DNA from: Bisporella sp. PMI_857
Taxonomy: Eukaryota; Ascomycota; Leotiomycetes; Helotiales; Helotiaceae
DNA length: 64,000 nucleotides
Assembly: GCA_021307315.1 (NCBI GenBank)
Contig: JAJSPD010000004.1
Span: 372,001-436,000, forward strand
Direction of reading: 5' to 3'
The stretch's first letter is position 1, and the number at the start of each line of letters is the position of its first letter. This document shows positions 1 to 9,669 of this stretch, one piece after another. Under the pieces are notes generated by a model, which saw nothing but the letters and a program-made list of their open reading frames with translations, did no database searches and was not told the origin of the DNA. The translations under genes were made by a program, and so were the position numbers.

Positions 1-218
1 ATTGGTGCTCGAGATGGCAGTATAAGTGGTTCGTGAGGTGCACAATTCAAGGAACGTGGTGGGAGTATTATTTGCTGGTGAATCAAAGATGTCCTGGAGA
101 GCTTGGGGATGTTTGGGAGGAAGCTTTTGTTGATGTGGGTCCATCAGAACGCGATTGGGGCTGGGCGTGCCTCACGACGGCAACCAAGCTAGCGGCCGAA
201 GGAGGCTCAAAACGGTAA
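1..218. other. possible partial gene at left edge, strand undecided
   Basis: Both strands are open here. On the + strand a Trp-rich frame runs from the window edge to a TAA at 216-218 and has no start inside the window, so it could be the 3' end of a gene. On the - strand an ATG at 144 opens a frame (MDPHQQKLPPKHPQ...) that runs off the edge, preceded by an in-frame stop. That would make a gene divergent from the peptidase at 316. I recognise neither product, and both may be chance. Confidence 0.2.
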
Positions 219-315
219 TATCAACACACGACCATGTATCATGGACCTTAGCCATCAATCATGAATAATAGATAATGAGGAAGTATATCTGCAAAGAAGG
301 AGGATCATCATTAAT

Positions 316-1936
316 ATGAAGTTGAGAAATGCCCCGTGGCAGCAATTGCAGAGGGCAATAATATCATCGCGGTCGTTCTACCCCGCCACAAAATTTCTAG
401 CGTCACCAATCAATACTACGAAAACTATTGATGCCTTCTCGCAAGCACGAAATTATGCTTCCATATCCGCCGCCGAACTTCAATTTGGACAGCCTGTGCA
501 TGAAACTCATCCTCATCTTCTGAGGGCCGGCGAAGGTAGGTTGCAAATAATGCATCCTCATAATCAGCACAACAACTACTAACCCAATGGTCTAGTGACA
601 CCAGGAATCACTGCGCAGGAATATGCAGACCGGAGGGCAAGGCTTGCTGCGAGCCTGTCACCCAACGGAATCGCAGTTATAGCATCCTCGAATACCAAGT
701 ATAGATCCGGCTCTGTGTTTTATGAGTTTCATCAGGACTCGAACTTCTACTATCTCACAGGCTTCAATGAGCCAGAGTCGGTAGCAGTGATACAAAGAGT
801 CGGCGATTCCCACGAATATGTGTTCCACCTTTTCGTCCGCCCGAAAGACGCCAAGGCTGAACAATGGGATGGTGCACGATCCGGTGTGAGAGCGGCAATG
901 GATGTGTTTAATGCTGACGAGGTTGCTTTATCCCTATTTTCGACATAATCTTTACGTGCTGATTCTGCCATAGGCTAGTAGTATTGTTGACCTACCTACG
1001 CTACTCCCTCCGATAATAGCATCGGCTAGCGAGGTCTATACAGACATAGTGAAAAGTTCCAAGTCCGGGTATTCTGCGTTCTTCAGAACCCAAGATGTGC
1101 CTTCCAATGACTTCCAAAAGATGATAAAGGATAGCAAGATCAAACCTTTAAAGCCCCTCATGAATGGGCTTAGAGTAGTCAAGAGCGAGGCAGAGATAGT
1201 TAATATGCGGATGGCAGGTCGGATCTCAGGGAGATCTTTCACGAATGCCATGAGGCGGCAGTGGACGAAAGAAAAGGACCTTAGGATATTTTTGGATTAT
1301 GACTTTAAGACAGGAGGTTGCGAGGCAGAAGCTTACGTCCCGGTTGTAGCAGGCGGGAGAAATGCTCTGAGAATACACTATGTGCGGAACGATGACATTC
1401 TAAGAAACGGAGAGATCGTTTTGGTTGATGCTGGAGGACAATATGGCGGTTACATCACAGATATCACTCGATCTTGGCCAATATCTGGAAAGTTCTCGGA
1501 CCCTCAGCGAGATCTATATGAGACAATTCTGAGAGTTCAAAGAAGTACTGTTTCATTATGCAGAGAAAGCGCCAACATGACTTTAGACAAACTTCACCAT
1601 GTTACGGAACATGGATTGAAAGAGGGTTTGAAGCAGCTCGGCTTCGATATGTCAGGGAACGCGCTAGAGATCTTGTTTCCTCATCACGTTGGCCATTATA
1701 TTGGATTGGATGTGCATGACTGCCCTGGGTACTCTCGGGCGGTGCCGTTAAAGGCAGGCCATGTCGTGACTGTTGAGCCAGGGATATATGTTCCAGATGA
1801 CTCACGATGGCCTGAGCATTTTAGGGGAATAGGGATACGGATTGAGGACAGCGTGTGTGTTCAGGACGATTCGCCTCTCATCTTAACAACGGAAGCTGTT
1901 AAAGAGGTAGTGGACATTGAGGCTTTACGCAGATAG
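316..1936 (+). CDS. ICP55: Icp55-like mitochondrial Xaa-Pro aminopeptidase (M24B)
   Basis: Predicted exons are 316-535, 596-921 and 974-1936 (502 aa). The product belongs to the M24B aminopeptidase P family. Icp55 trims one residue after mitochondrial processing peptidase cleavage and so sets the N-terminus and stability of matrix proteins. Residues 1 to about 60 are basic, Ser-rich and acid-poor, as in a mitochondrial presequence. The aminopeptidase-P N-domain follows (VTPGITAQEYADRR, DSNFYYLTGFNEPE). The pita-bread domain shows all five metal ligands: Asp334 (VLVDAGG), Asp345 (ITDITRSW), His423 (GHYIGLDVHD), Glu450 (TVEPG) and Glu473 (GIRIEDSV). The first splice joins AGE-V-TPGIT. The second uses a weak GTTGCT donor but restores ASSIVDLPTLLP in frame. 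Length fits the family. The start is the first ATG giving a presequence. The family call is near certain, and the intron 2 donor is the least sure boundary. Confidence 0.93.
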
Positions 1937-2336
1937 GGATAATATTGTGTATTATAGACATGTACTATAGCTATAAAATTTATGTATCACTGGTTGGTAG
2001 AATGAGCCTATGCGGTGATGCGGTAACAGGATAAGTAGAATTGTGCTGTCTCAGTTGGGACAATGGTTCTGTTGCAAAGCTGTAAAGAGATCTCTGCATA
2101 CTCATTTAAAAAGAGTGTACATAAAATCACCTCAAATATCAAGTTACCGAACGTCTTTAGATAGAAGCAATATTCTTGAATGCCTTCTCAGCATTGCCTA
2201 CTTCTATCTGGAAGGATATTTTAATCAGAAAGTACGTGTCTTGGCACCGTCAAACGTCACCTCAGCCTTGTACAAAACCACTTCCCATCTCTCATTTCCT
2301 CCTTCCCTTCAAACCACCAAACGATTAAACAACAAG
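1937..2336. other. intergenic, Icp55 terminator and ATG12 promoter
   Basis: These 400 bases lie between two same-strand genes. A Pro/Ser-type open frame upstream of the ATG12 start has no family resemblance and is taken as leader. A pyrimidine-rich stretch precedes the ATG at 2337. I recognise no other element. Confidence 0.6.
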
Positions 2337-2917
2337 ATGTCCACCACCTCACCGGCAATCCCCGACTCTGACCTACCACCAGATGACCTCCCTCTCGACC
2401 TAGCGGGTTCCGTCCTCCTCACCAACCTGCCTCGCGACGCAGCCTCAGCCTTAGCTGCAGCTGGAACATATCCTTTGCAGAAGATCACCGTTAGATTTGT
2501 GCCTGGTAGGCTCATTTTTCATACCCACTCTATCACAAGCTTCTCTATTTTCTTTTGCTAAGAGAGTTGTCTTTGCACCTAGATAGCTCTGTCATCCCCA
2601 TGAATGGTACTAACACTATTATATGGCAGTTGGTGCTGCTCCCGCCTTAAGTAGGAATGTGTGCAAGATCAGCAGTACGCAACGGTTCGAGCAGGTAGTG
2701 TCCTACTTAAGAAGGACTTTAAGGGTTGGGCAAGAGCAGGGAGTGTTCTTATATGTGAATAGTAGCTTTGCGCCGGCGCTGGATGAGGTTGTTGGGAACT
2801 TACATGGGGTGAGTACCTTTCTCTATTAGTTGGAGGCTGCTAATAGGGGGACAGTGCTTTAAGGACTCAAGGGATCAGCTTGTGGTCAGCTACTCGATGA
2901 CGCCTGCGTTCGGATGA
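2337..2917 (+). CDS. ATG12: Autophagy ubiquitin-like protein Atg12
   Basis: Predicted exons are 2337-2505, 2630-2808 and 2855-2917 (136 aa). Atg12 is conjugated through its C-terminal glycine to Atg5 by Atg7 (E1) and Atg10 (E2). The conjugate with Atg16 acts as E3 for Atg8 lipidation on the phagophore. The N-terminal 45 residues are acidic and Pro-rich, likely disordered. The ubiquitin-like fold follows: KITVRFVPVGAAPAL, CKISSTQRFEQVVSYLRR, VFLYVNSSFAPALDEVVGNL and the family ending QLVVSYSMTPAFG. The terminal residue is the conjugating Gly, with no extension to be removed, as is usual for Atg12. The second splice (HG|CFKDS) lacks the Trp-Arg or Tyr-Arg seen there in some relatives but is in frame. 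The gene is convergent with panB, 165 bases away. Confidence 0.95.
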
Positions 2918-3082
2918 GACGATGTGAGATGGTTTACGATGAGATAACTACATATGTTTTGGAACGTGGATTTACTATTGGTATGCAATTGCCTTGACGT
3001 ACTCTTGCCGCCTACAGGAACGCCAGAAAACACTTCTATGATCAAATCTAAGGGGCAATGAGTGCCTCCGAAGCAAATCGCT

Positions 3083-4150
3083 CTATGAAGTGAACTCCTT
3101 CCCTTCCAATATATGCTCAAATTCTTCCAACTCAGCCTTCGATATCGGATATGTATGTTCCGGCGCAGGGTATGCACGACTCTTCGTTTCTTTTCGATAC
3201 GCCTCAATCGCCTTCAAGCTTTCGCTATATACGTTTCCATATTGTTTGACAAACTTCGGAATGAAGCGACCAGGTGGGAAGTTTCCTGTCATATCAATCT
3301 GCACAAGTACTTGTCCCGAACATCCATTCCCGGCACCAATACTTATGGTTGGAATGGAGAGCTTCTTAGTGATAAGGGCTGCCACTTCTGCCGGCACTGC
3401 TTCTACGACCATGGCAAATGCACCGGCGTTCTGGACCGCGACAGCGTCTTCAAAGACTTTCAGAGCACTCGCTGCTGTTTTCCCTTGTACGCGAAAACCA
3501 CCAAGGGCATTCTGTCGCTGAGGAGTGAGTCCGATATGGCCGAGCACTGGGATCCCAGCAGTTGTGATTGTCTTGATTGTAGGGGCCATTTCCGCGCCAC
3601 CTTCAAGCTTTACACCCTGTACACGACCCTCTTTTATGAACCTTATGGCTGACTCTAAAGCTTGCGTCGGCGCTATTTCGTATGATCCCATCGGAAGATC
3701 ACCGACCTGAGTTACAATATCAGCTTGGGACATGGAAAGAACTATTTAGATACCTACTGTGAACGCAGATTTCACAGCTCGAGATACTGATCGACAATGC
3801 AAAAGCATCTCTTCTATAAGCACTTCACTGGTGTCGTCCATTCCGAGAGCTACCATGGCAAGACTATCACCGACTAGTACAATTTCCATGCCAGCAGCAT
3901 CTGCGACGTGACCGCTAGGAAAGTCATGAGCGGTCATCACGGTAATTGGCTCACCTTTGCTGTAGAGCGACTGCAGCGTGCCAAGTGTGACCTTTTTCCG
4001 CTGGCTGGTAGGGGAAGCTCCCATCGGGGAATGTGAGCTTTGCCTAGCCTGACATCGCGACAACAAAGGTTTGACAGCAAGAGAAGTGGTTCTAGGATAT
4101 CGTGACAAAAGGGCACGAGCTACTTTCATGGTGGAGGCTGATGGCGGCAT
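3083..4150 (-). CDS. PANB: Ketopantoate hydroxymethyltransferase (PanB)
   Basis: Predicted exons are 4150-3758 and 3706-3083 (338 aa), with a 51-base intron between ...VKSAFT and VGDLPMGSYE. PanB transfers a one-carbon unit from methylene-tetrahydrofolate to alpha-ketoisovalerate, the first committed step of pantothenate and CoA synthesis, and is mitochondrial in some fungi. The (beta/alpha)8 signatures are present: TLGTLQSLYSKGEPITVMTAHD, GMEIVLVGDSLAMV (metal-binding Asp), GIPVLGHIGLTPQ, VVEAVPAEVA and TISIGAGNGCSGQVLV. The Arg-rich N-terminus (KVARALLSRYPRTTSLAVK) looks like a mitochondrial presequence. ATGs at 4309, 4150 and 4129 are all in frame. I chose 4150 for its good Kozak context, and 4129 is nearly as good. 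The gene is divergent from UBC8. Confidence 0.93.
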
Positions 4151-5129
4151 GGCGACAATTGGTGGGGATGGTTGATATGATAGATGATTGACGTGAGACC
4201 ATGTATGTACTTTCTTTTGAAAGCCATGACTCTTCCGAGCTAAGATGAGATTTTTATTCAATTGTGGTCGTGAGAGGGGATACGCAGCAAATCTCATACT
4301 GGCTTTCAACCGAAAAACCGCACCTCGGGATGACAGGGATGAGCACCGTGCCTTGCCTAAGCCCCTTCCGGGCTTTCAAGTTCTTTTGACCTTCAGCCTT
4401 GTGTCCTTTATACATCTGATGTCAAATAGTTATTAGGGACTTTTGCCTCCAATCTATATACCCCGCTCAAGTTTCATAATAATAGGATAAGGAATTCACT
4501 CATCAATAATAAATTTGCTCTGAATCCTGCAATATATAATCGCGTCTCTGCGATGAGTTGGTTTCGGTAGGTATTACCTCTTGCTCACCTCCGTCTACTT
4601 TAGTTAATGAAGTTGTATTTAAACCTCATTCTTATTTTGGGTACAGTACTACTATTTTGTTATTTCCCGAGTTAAAAGCACCTCAAAGTGTAAATGACTA
4701 AATTTTCTTTGTAACTTCATATGTGATTGTGACTAAATAGTCACTGGGCCACGGAATCACACCTTCGTTTTACTGCTGCCTTCTCGGATGTCACGTCAAC
4801 TCTAAAAACAACAATAAGTCAAGAACAGTCTTCTATCAACATACTCACATTATCTGAGAAGTCCTTTTCGATATAAACTCAGCCTGGCCCAACTATCCTT
4901 CACAATATTGAAATCACTTTGGGAGTTCCGAACTCGGCAAGTCCCGGTGGTCTGCCGACGCTTATCGTGCGATAACACTTGACTCCCCTGGCGCTCCAAC
5001 GTCAACTCAACGCCCCTCCTCTGCTCTTTCACTTCTCTGGTGCATCACACATCTCTAAATCTAGTCAACAAAGTCTCAGGCGAAGAAGCCCAACGCACCT
5101 CAGGCGATAACTAAAAAAGAAGAACCAAG
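4151..5129. other. divergent promoter region between panB and UBC8
   Basis: These 979 bases separate the two divergent starts. The region is AT-rich in the middle (4440-4760) and pyrimidine-rich near both starts. A frame upstream of the panB ATG stays open to 4309 and could be leader or a longer N-terminus. I recognise no RNA gene or repeat. Confidence 0.55.
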
Positions 5130-6131
5130 ATGTCAAGTCCACGACGTCGCATCGAGACAGATGTAACTTTCCCCTCACCATGTACTTTCAAGAGGAGAGC
5201 ATGCTAACTATATTTCGCTTACATAGGTCATGAAGTGAGTTGAAAGATGTACTTATTGAAAGTCGGGGGCTTTGGCTAATGATGTGTTTAGGATGTATGC
5301 TCTTTCCTACTGCCGCAGAACACTGTGGCGACTTTGTTGATGCTTACGTTTCCGCCAGGCTTATGAGCGACTATGAGGTTACTCTAGTCAATGATAATAG
5401 TGAGTCAAACTCGCCTTCGAGCCATGGACTTGAATGTATACTAATGCTTTTTCAGTGTATATCCCCTATTTGCTCGAGGTTGACTCACGGCACTCATACA
5501 AAGAAACAGGCAAGAGTTCTACGTCCGCTTCAAGGGTCCCGAAGAAAGTCAGTATGTCAGCGCATAATGAAGCTCAATAAGCTGACTTGGTGCAGCTCCA
5601 TTCCAAGGAGGGTTGTGGAAAGTACACGTGGAACTGCCAGATCAGTACCCATACAAATCACCAAGCATTGGCTTTGTCAACCGCATCTTTCACCCAAATA
5701 TCGACGAGTTGTATGTCTTTCTCTGCTATAATCAACGAGTACTAACATCCCATTAGGTCGGGCTCCGTCTGTCTCGATGTTATTAACCAAACTTGGTCGC
5801 CAATGTTCGATATGATCAACATCTTCGAGGTCTTTTTGCCACAGCTCCTACGATACCCAAATCCCACAGATCCTTTAAATGGTGAAGCCGCTGCACTGTT
5901 AATGCGAGAGCCGAAGAGCTATGAGGCAAAGGTTAAGGGTAGGTGATCCTCTAGCGCGGATATACGTGATGATTTATTGAGAATTGGGTAGAATACGTGA
6001 CAAAATATGCCAGTAAGGAAGCCGCAGACGAAGCAGGAGCAGAATCAGACGACGATGACGATATGTCATCCGTAGGCAGCTTTGGAGATGACGATGATCA
6101 AGAACCAGCGGGTCAAATGGAAGAGGTTTGA
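5130..6131 (+). CDS. UBC8: Ubiquitin-conjugating enzyme E2, Ubc8/UBE2H type (GID E2)
   Basis: Predicted exons are 5130-5162, 5227-5234, 5292-5294, 5359-5399, 5456, 5510-5547, 5596-5710, 5757-5938 and 5992-6131, giving 186 aa. Ubc8/Gid3 is the E2 of the GID/CTLH ligase that degrades gluconeogenic enzymes in yeast. The start [14 protein letters not shown] matches the family. The E2 fold shows [41 protein letters not shown] and the catalytic Cys85 in [12 protein letters not shown]. The tail is acidic (SDDDDDMSS...DDDDQEPAG), as in UBE2H relatives. The 5' half is extraordinarily fragmented. A 3-nt exon at 5292-5294 gives the Met of K-M-LMSD, and a 1-nt exon at 5456 completes the Met of NDN-M-QEF; both residues align with yeast Ubc8. 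Each tiny exon follows a CTAAT branch site plus YAG acceptor and is followed at once by a GTAT donor. Simpler splicing loses conserved residues. The E2 assignment is secure. The microexons are inferred and need transcript data. Confidence 0.9.
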
Positions 6132-7716
6132 ACATGTTTAGGGAGTTCATATGAGGTACAAGCATTGCAAACCATGTTCTAGAGGTAACTAAGTGCTGAC
6201 CTGGATTCAAGGGTCCGATATGCACGATATCTGGCCCACGCATACGGAATGGGTATTTGTTTATAAGGCTTGATAGCTCAAGGGGTTTTGGGAAACAGGT
6301 GCGCAACAGGACATGGAGTTATTGAACAGTTCTGCATGGATCATAGCCGTGCATTGGCTTTGGGATAGTATTGAGAAACGATGAGCAATCTTAAATCAAT
6401 GAAACAAACCACTTAATTATCTGTATTCTAGAACTGATTGCTCTTAGGCGGGCAAGTGCTACAATATTTCATCACAAGAAATCTGAAACTAATTTTGCAC
6501 GTTCCTTATATATACCTGTCTGAGTATGTGTGCGGTACGTAAGAACTCAACATCTAAATATTATTACTTTCTTTTTTGTTTTAAGAACAATCCTTGTGGT
6601 TATACATGTACCTTGTATACGCAAATTGACCTAATAATTTACATGTTCCATTCTAAATCACTCTCTTGTAAGAGCTTTCTCCCTCTCTCCTTTGTTGTTC
6701 TTGTTCATCCTAAGCAAAAGAGTTACATATTATCACGATACATTCTGTATTGATATAAAGGAAGATTGAGCAGGCTGAGTGAGTATCTTATTATGTGTGC
6801 AATTAACACGAGTCTTCATAGTTCTACTTTAAACTAACACGAGTTATAGAGTACATGGACCTTGTTTAAAAACAAAACCTTATGCAATGGAAATCACAAA
6901 ATGATATTTCGTATATAAAACATCATAATAGCAAGTTTGAAAGCGTAAGTTCGCACAATTCGATCTTAGTGGATGGCTAAAAGGCAGGCTGTTACTAAGC
7001 TTAAGACAGTTGTGTAATAACATTCAGCAGAGTACGGTGTTAATGAAGCCGCGTGCAATACAATTTGTTATATTATGTAAAAGCGTCTGCCATTCTAAAC
7101 AGTTCCAATTCTTATTCATAAAGTAACCATGCTTACACTTATCTGCTTCAACTCTTGCTACTGTTGAAAAGTGCATTGACGCCACTATCGTTTTTCCATT
7201 ATACGACCCTGAGAAAAAAATATTATAGAAACCGGCTCATTGCCACTTCTTTATAAGTTGTCAATGCTCTTATCATTGTCATTGATTCCATGCTTCAGCA
7301 GCTCTTCATAGTTCAACATCTCCGAATTCAGAACATAAAGTGTCAATTCAGATAATTCATAATTTCAAATGTTAAGGGGCTTGTCATGATGCACGATAGT
7401 TCCAGATTGGGGTCTACCTCTCTGCCAATCTTATATTATTTTATCTTTTGCGTGTCATGAGCATAAAAGTTTTGTTCATGAAAGATAGATATATCAATGT
7501 GGTTTCTACAATGGAATGGCTGAAAAATGCGAACTTGAAGCTATATTTTGTGACTTCTTTACAACAGAACTTACGAAGTAAAGGATTGATTGAAGCCAGT
7601 TAACTTGCGATAGTGCCATGGAAACATTATATATTCCTTTTTTACTAGAGCTCATGATCTAGCCTTAGATATCCTTTAACCAGGTCTATTTTGTTGTAAT
7701 ATGCCTCTGTTCCTTT
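6132..7716. other. AT-rich intergenic stretch, no gene seen
   Basis: These 1585 bases separate the 3' ends of UBC8 (+) and the transporter gene (-). The DNA is strongly AT-rich from about 6360 on, full of stops in all frames, with short A/T runs and no recognisable repeat unit, tRNA or protein remnant. The largest open frame (6526-6753) is low-complexity Tyr/Phe/Lys and not credible. Confidence 0.6.
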
Positions 7717-9154
7717 CTACTCACGCACAATATAATGGCTTACTCCCGAAATTGCCACTAACATTCCAGAACAAGCCATGAACACTGTATTTCTATACTC
7801 TGGTCCTTCCTTAATCAGACTCAGCGCCACAACAACAAAAACATTCAATGGCACCCGTAGAATTCCATACACCCTCGCCCTCATCCCATCTTCGATATAC
7901 CTACCTTTCAGGTAACCGAGTGAAGGCCAATACATTCCCACGCATGCCTCGAAGACGCAGAACGCCCAGAACGTGATGGGCTGAGAAGAGGTGAGGATCG
8001 GGATGAGTAAGGAAGAGGACGCAGTTGCAAAGATAATGGTGAGAAGACGGGAATGGGAGATGAGGTTTAGTTTGGAGACAATGGTGTTAAAGATGAGGGA
8101 GCCAAGCATGACGGATGCCATGAAACAGGCGAAGATCATGCCGAGCGGGAGGGGAGGCGATGACGGTACTTGGGTTGCTGCGAGAGCAGGTGTCCAGAAG
8201 AAGACGAAGAGGTACATTGAGCCCTCAAAAAAACATGATGCGAGGCCAAGGGTTAGAATGCGTTTGTTAAGGAGAATTGTTTGGAGCGCATTTGTAGCTG
8301 GAGGTTGAGGACTTTGAGGCGATTCTGAGGATTTTTCTTGGTGGCTGTCTCCGTAGTTTTCGTTCTTTAAAAGTAAGTAGGCATAGGCATAAGGAAGGGA
8401 GATTATGCTTACCCAAGTACTGGAAATAACAATGAATGTAATGGAGAGTAAGGTAGCACTAGCGATGAAGGGACTGCGCTTCGTCTTGGTAATTTCCACG
8501 AGCCATTCGCTGACTACCCTGAGAGGATTGCCATGATGCTGTTGAGAGTACTCATGTGGCCAAACAGAGTGCTCAGGCTTGGGCCTACTTGGTCGATCCG
8601 TCGCTGGTGATACTCTGTCACCATCCAGCCCTCAAATGCTGAATAAAGCAGACTTGTTCCTAGTCCGCCAAATATCCTACCAAGAAATAGTACGTAGATA
8701 TTTGGGACAAGCGTGCAGAAGCATGCTGCTGAATATGCAACGCAGAATAGAAGACAGGCGGTTTTACGACCATATTTGTCAGCAAAGCTCCCAACAAAAT
8801 AGCCAGCAACTCCGGCAGACAGAAAACCAGTTGTGAAAAGAGCCGCTACAAGCTCTTCATGAAGGCCGAATTGATCTTTGTATAAACTATATACATACGG
8901 CCCTATGACTTCATAAGCTATGAAACATGATTCAGCGATCCAAGCGTACCTTGCAGCCAATCTGAAGCCATCACCAAGCAGTAAACAACTAAAAATAATC
9001 GAGTAAAGGCATTTGCTTGGTTCGTTGCTGTTGGATCAAGATTTCTTGTAAGTGGCTGTTCTTCCGCTGATCCTTTAAAAGTATAGTATTGCTTGTATGT
9101 CATGAGAGCACAGCATGAGATGAGTGCATAGAACGCGGAGTGGTAGAAGCCCAT
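7717..9154 (-). CDS. MFSD5-like molybdate-anion transporter, frameshifted
   Basis: Predicted exons are 9154-8950, 8902-8413 and 8364-7717. The family (MFSD5/MOT2, major facilitator superfamily) mediates high-affinity molybdate uptake. Diagnostic segments are ASDWLQGPYVYSLY, GFLSAGVAGYFVGSFADKYG, GRKTACLLF, GGLGTSLLYSAFEGWMV, FEGSMYLFVFFWTPAL and GMYWPSLGYLKGRYI, with about 12 hydrophobic segments. Near 8511-8525 the frame breaks. ILSG and VVSEWLVEITKTKRSPF are adjacent but one base out of phase, at a GGG run on the coding strand. One extra G would give a full 447-residue protein. A 48-base in-frame segment (8365-8412) has a canonical GTAAGC donor and AAAG acceptor and is removed as an intron, joining SSTW to NENYG. 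ATG 9154 (MGFYHSAF) is preferred to 9262 because MFSD5 proteins start close to the first helix. Whether the break is real or an assembly error is open. Confidence 0.82.
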
Positions 9155-9669
9155 ATTTCCAGAGAAACATAGGACTGTAATGAGAGAACTGATTAAGAGT
9201 GCTTCTGTAAGCATTGGAAAAACATTTATATAATAATACTTAGGGGTAGAGAATAAAGCCAACCAACATATATATAGCCGCCTTTCGTTCTGATACGCGC
9301 TTGATGGGCAGGCAGCCTGGTTGAAACGCTGATTGAGTTAACACAGTTGCAACTTTTGGTATCCTTTATTGCGCTCTATAACTTCAAGAATCACACATTA
9401 CAGAGACTATGTAGACTGATTTTGCTCATTTTCAATATATCTTGAGTAATTGATAATCATAATTCTTTAAGAGAAGGAATACTCATTGGGACCTGAAGCG
9501 TTATAAGCTGGATCAAGACACACTGGAAACGCTAGGACCACGACAGCATCACCGCCTGCCCCGCATAAGTATTCTGCCGCTTCCACAAGGCTAGAACCAT
9601 GACAACAGAGGAACGAGATAAAAAGGATTGTGCAACATTATGGCACAGTAAAACGTACAACACCTTCCG
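9155..9669. other. divergent promoter between transporter and PAN2
   Basis: These 515 bases separate two divergent starts. An open frame continues upstream of the transporter ATG to 9262 with a hydrophobic stretch, probably leader. I see no further element. Confidence 0.5.

Noticed and set aside
3090..3652. Two long + strand frames (143 and 179 codons) over panB
   Set aside because: They are antisense to the conserved PanB coding sequence and have no family features.
5235..5514. Plain two-intron reading of UBC8 (124-base intron, and a 115-base intron ending AAG at 5514)
   Set aside because: It works in frame but loses the Met of KMLMSD and changes NDNMQEF to NDNKF. Both internal CTAAT..YAG sites would then be coincidences. 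Kept as the main alternative, not the preferred model.
8413..8520. A GTAGTC...TTCCAG intron that would bypass the MFSD5 frame break
   Set aside because: It would delete VVSEWLVEITKTKRSPF and a transmembrane helix that look conserved in the family, and leave a 7-base exon before the next intron.
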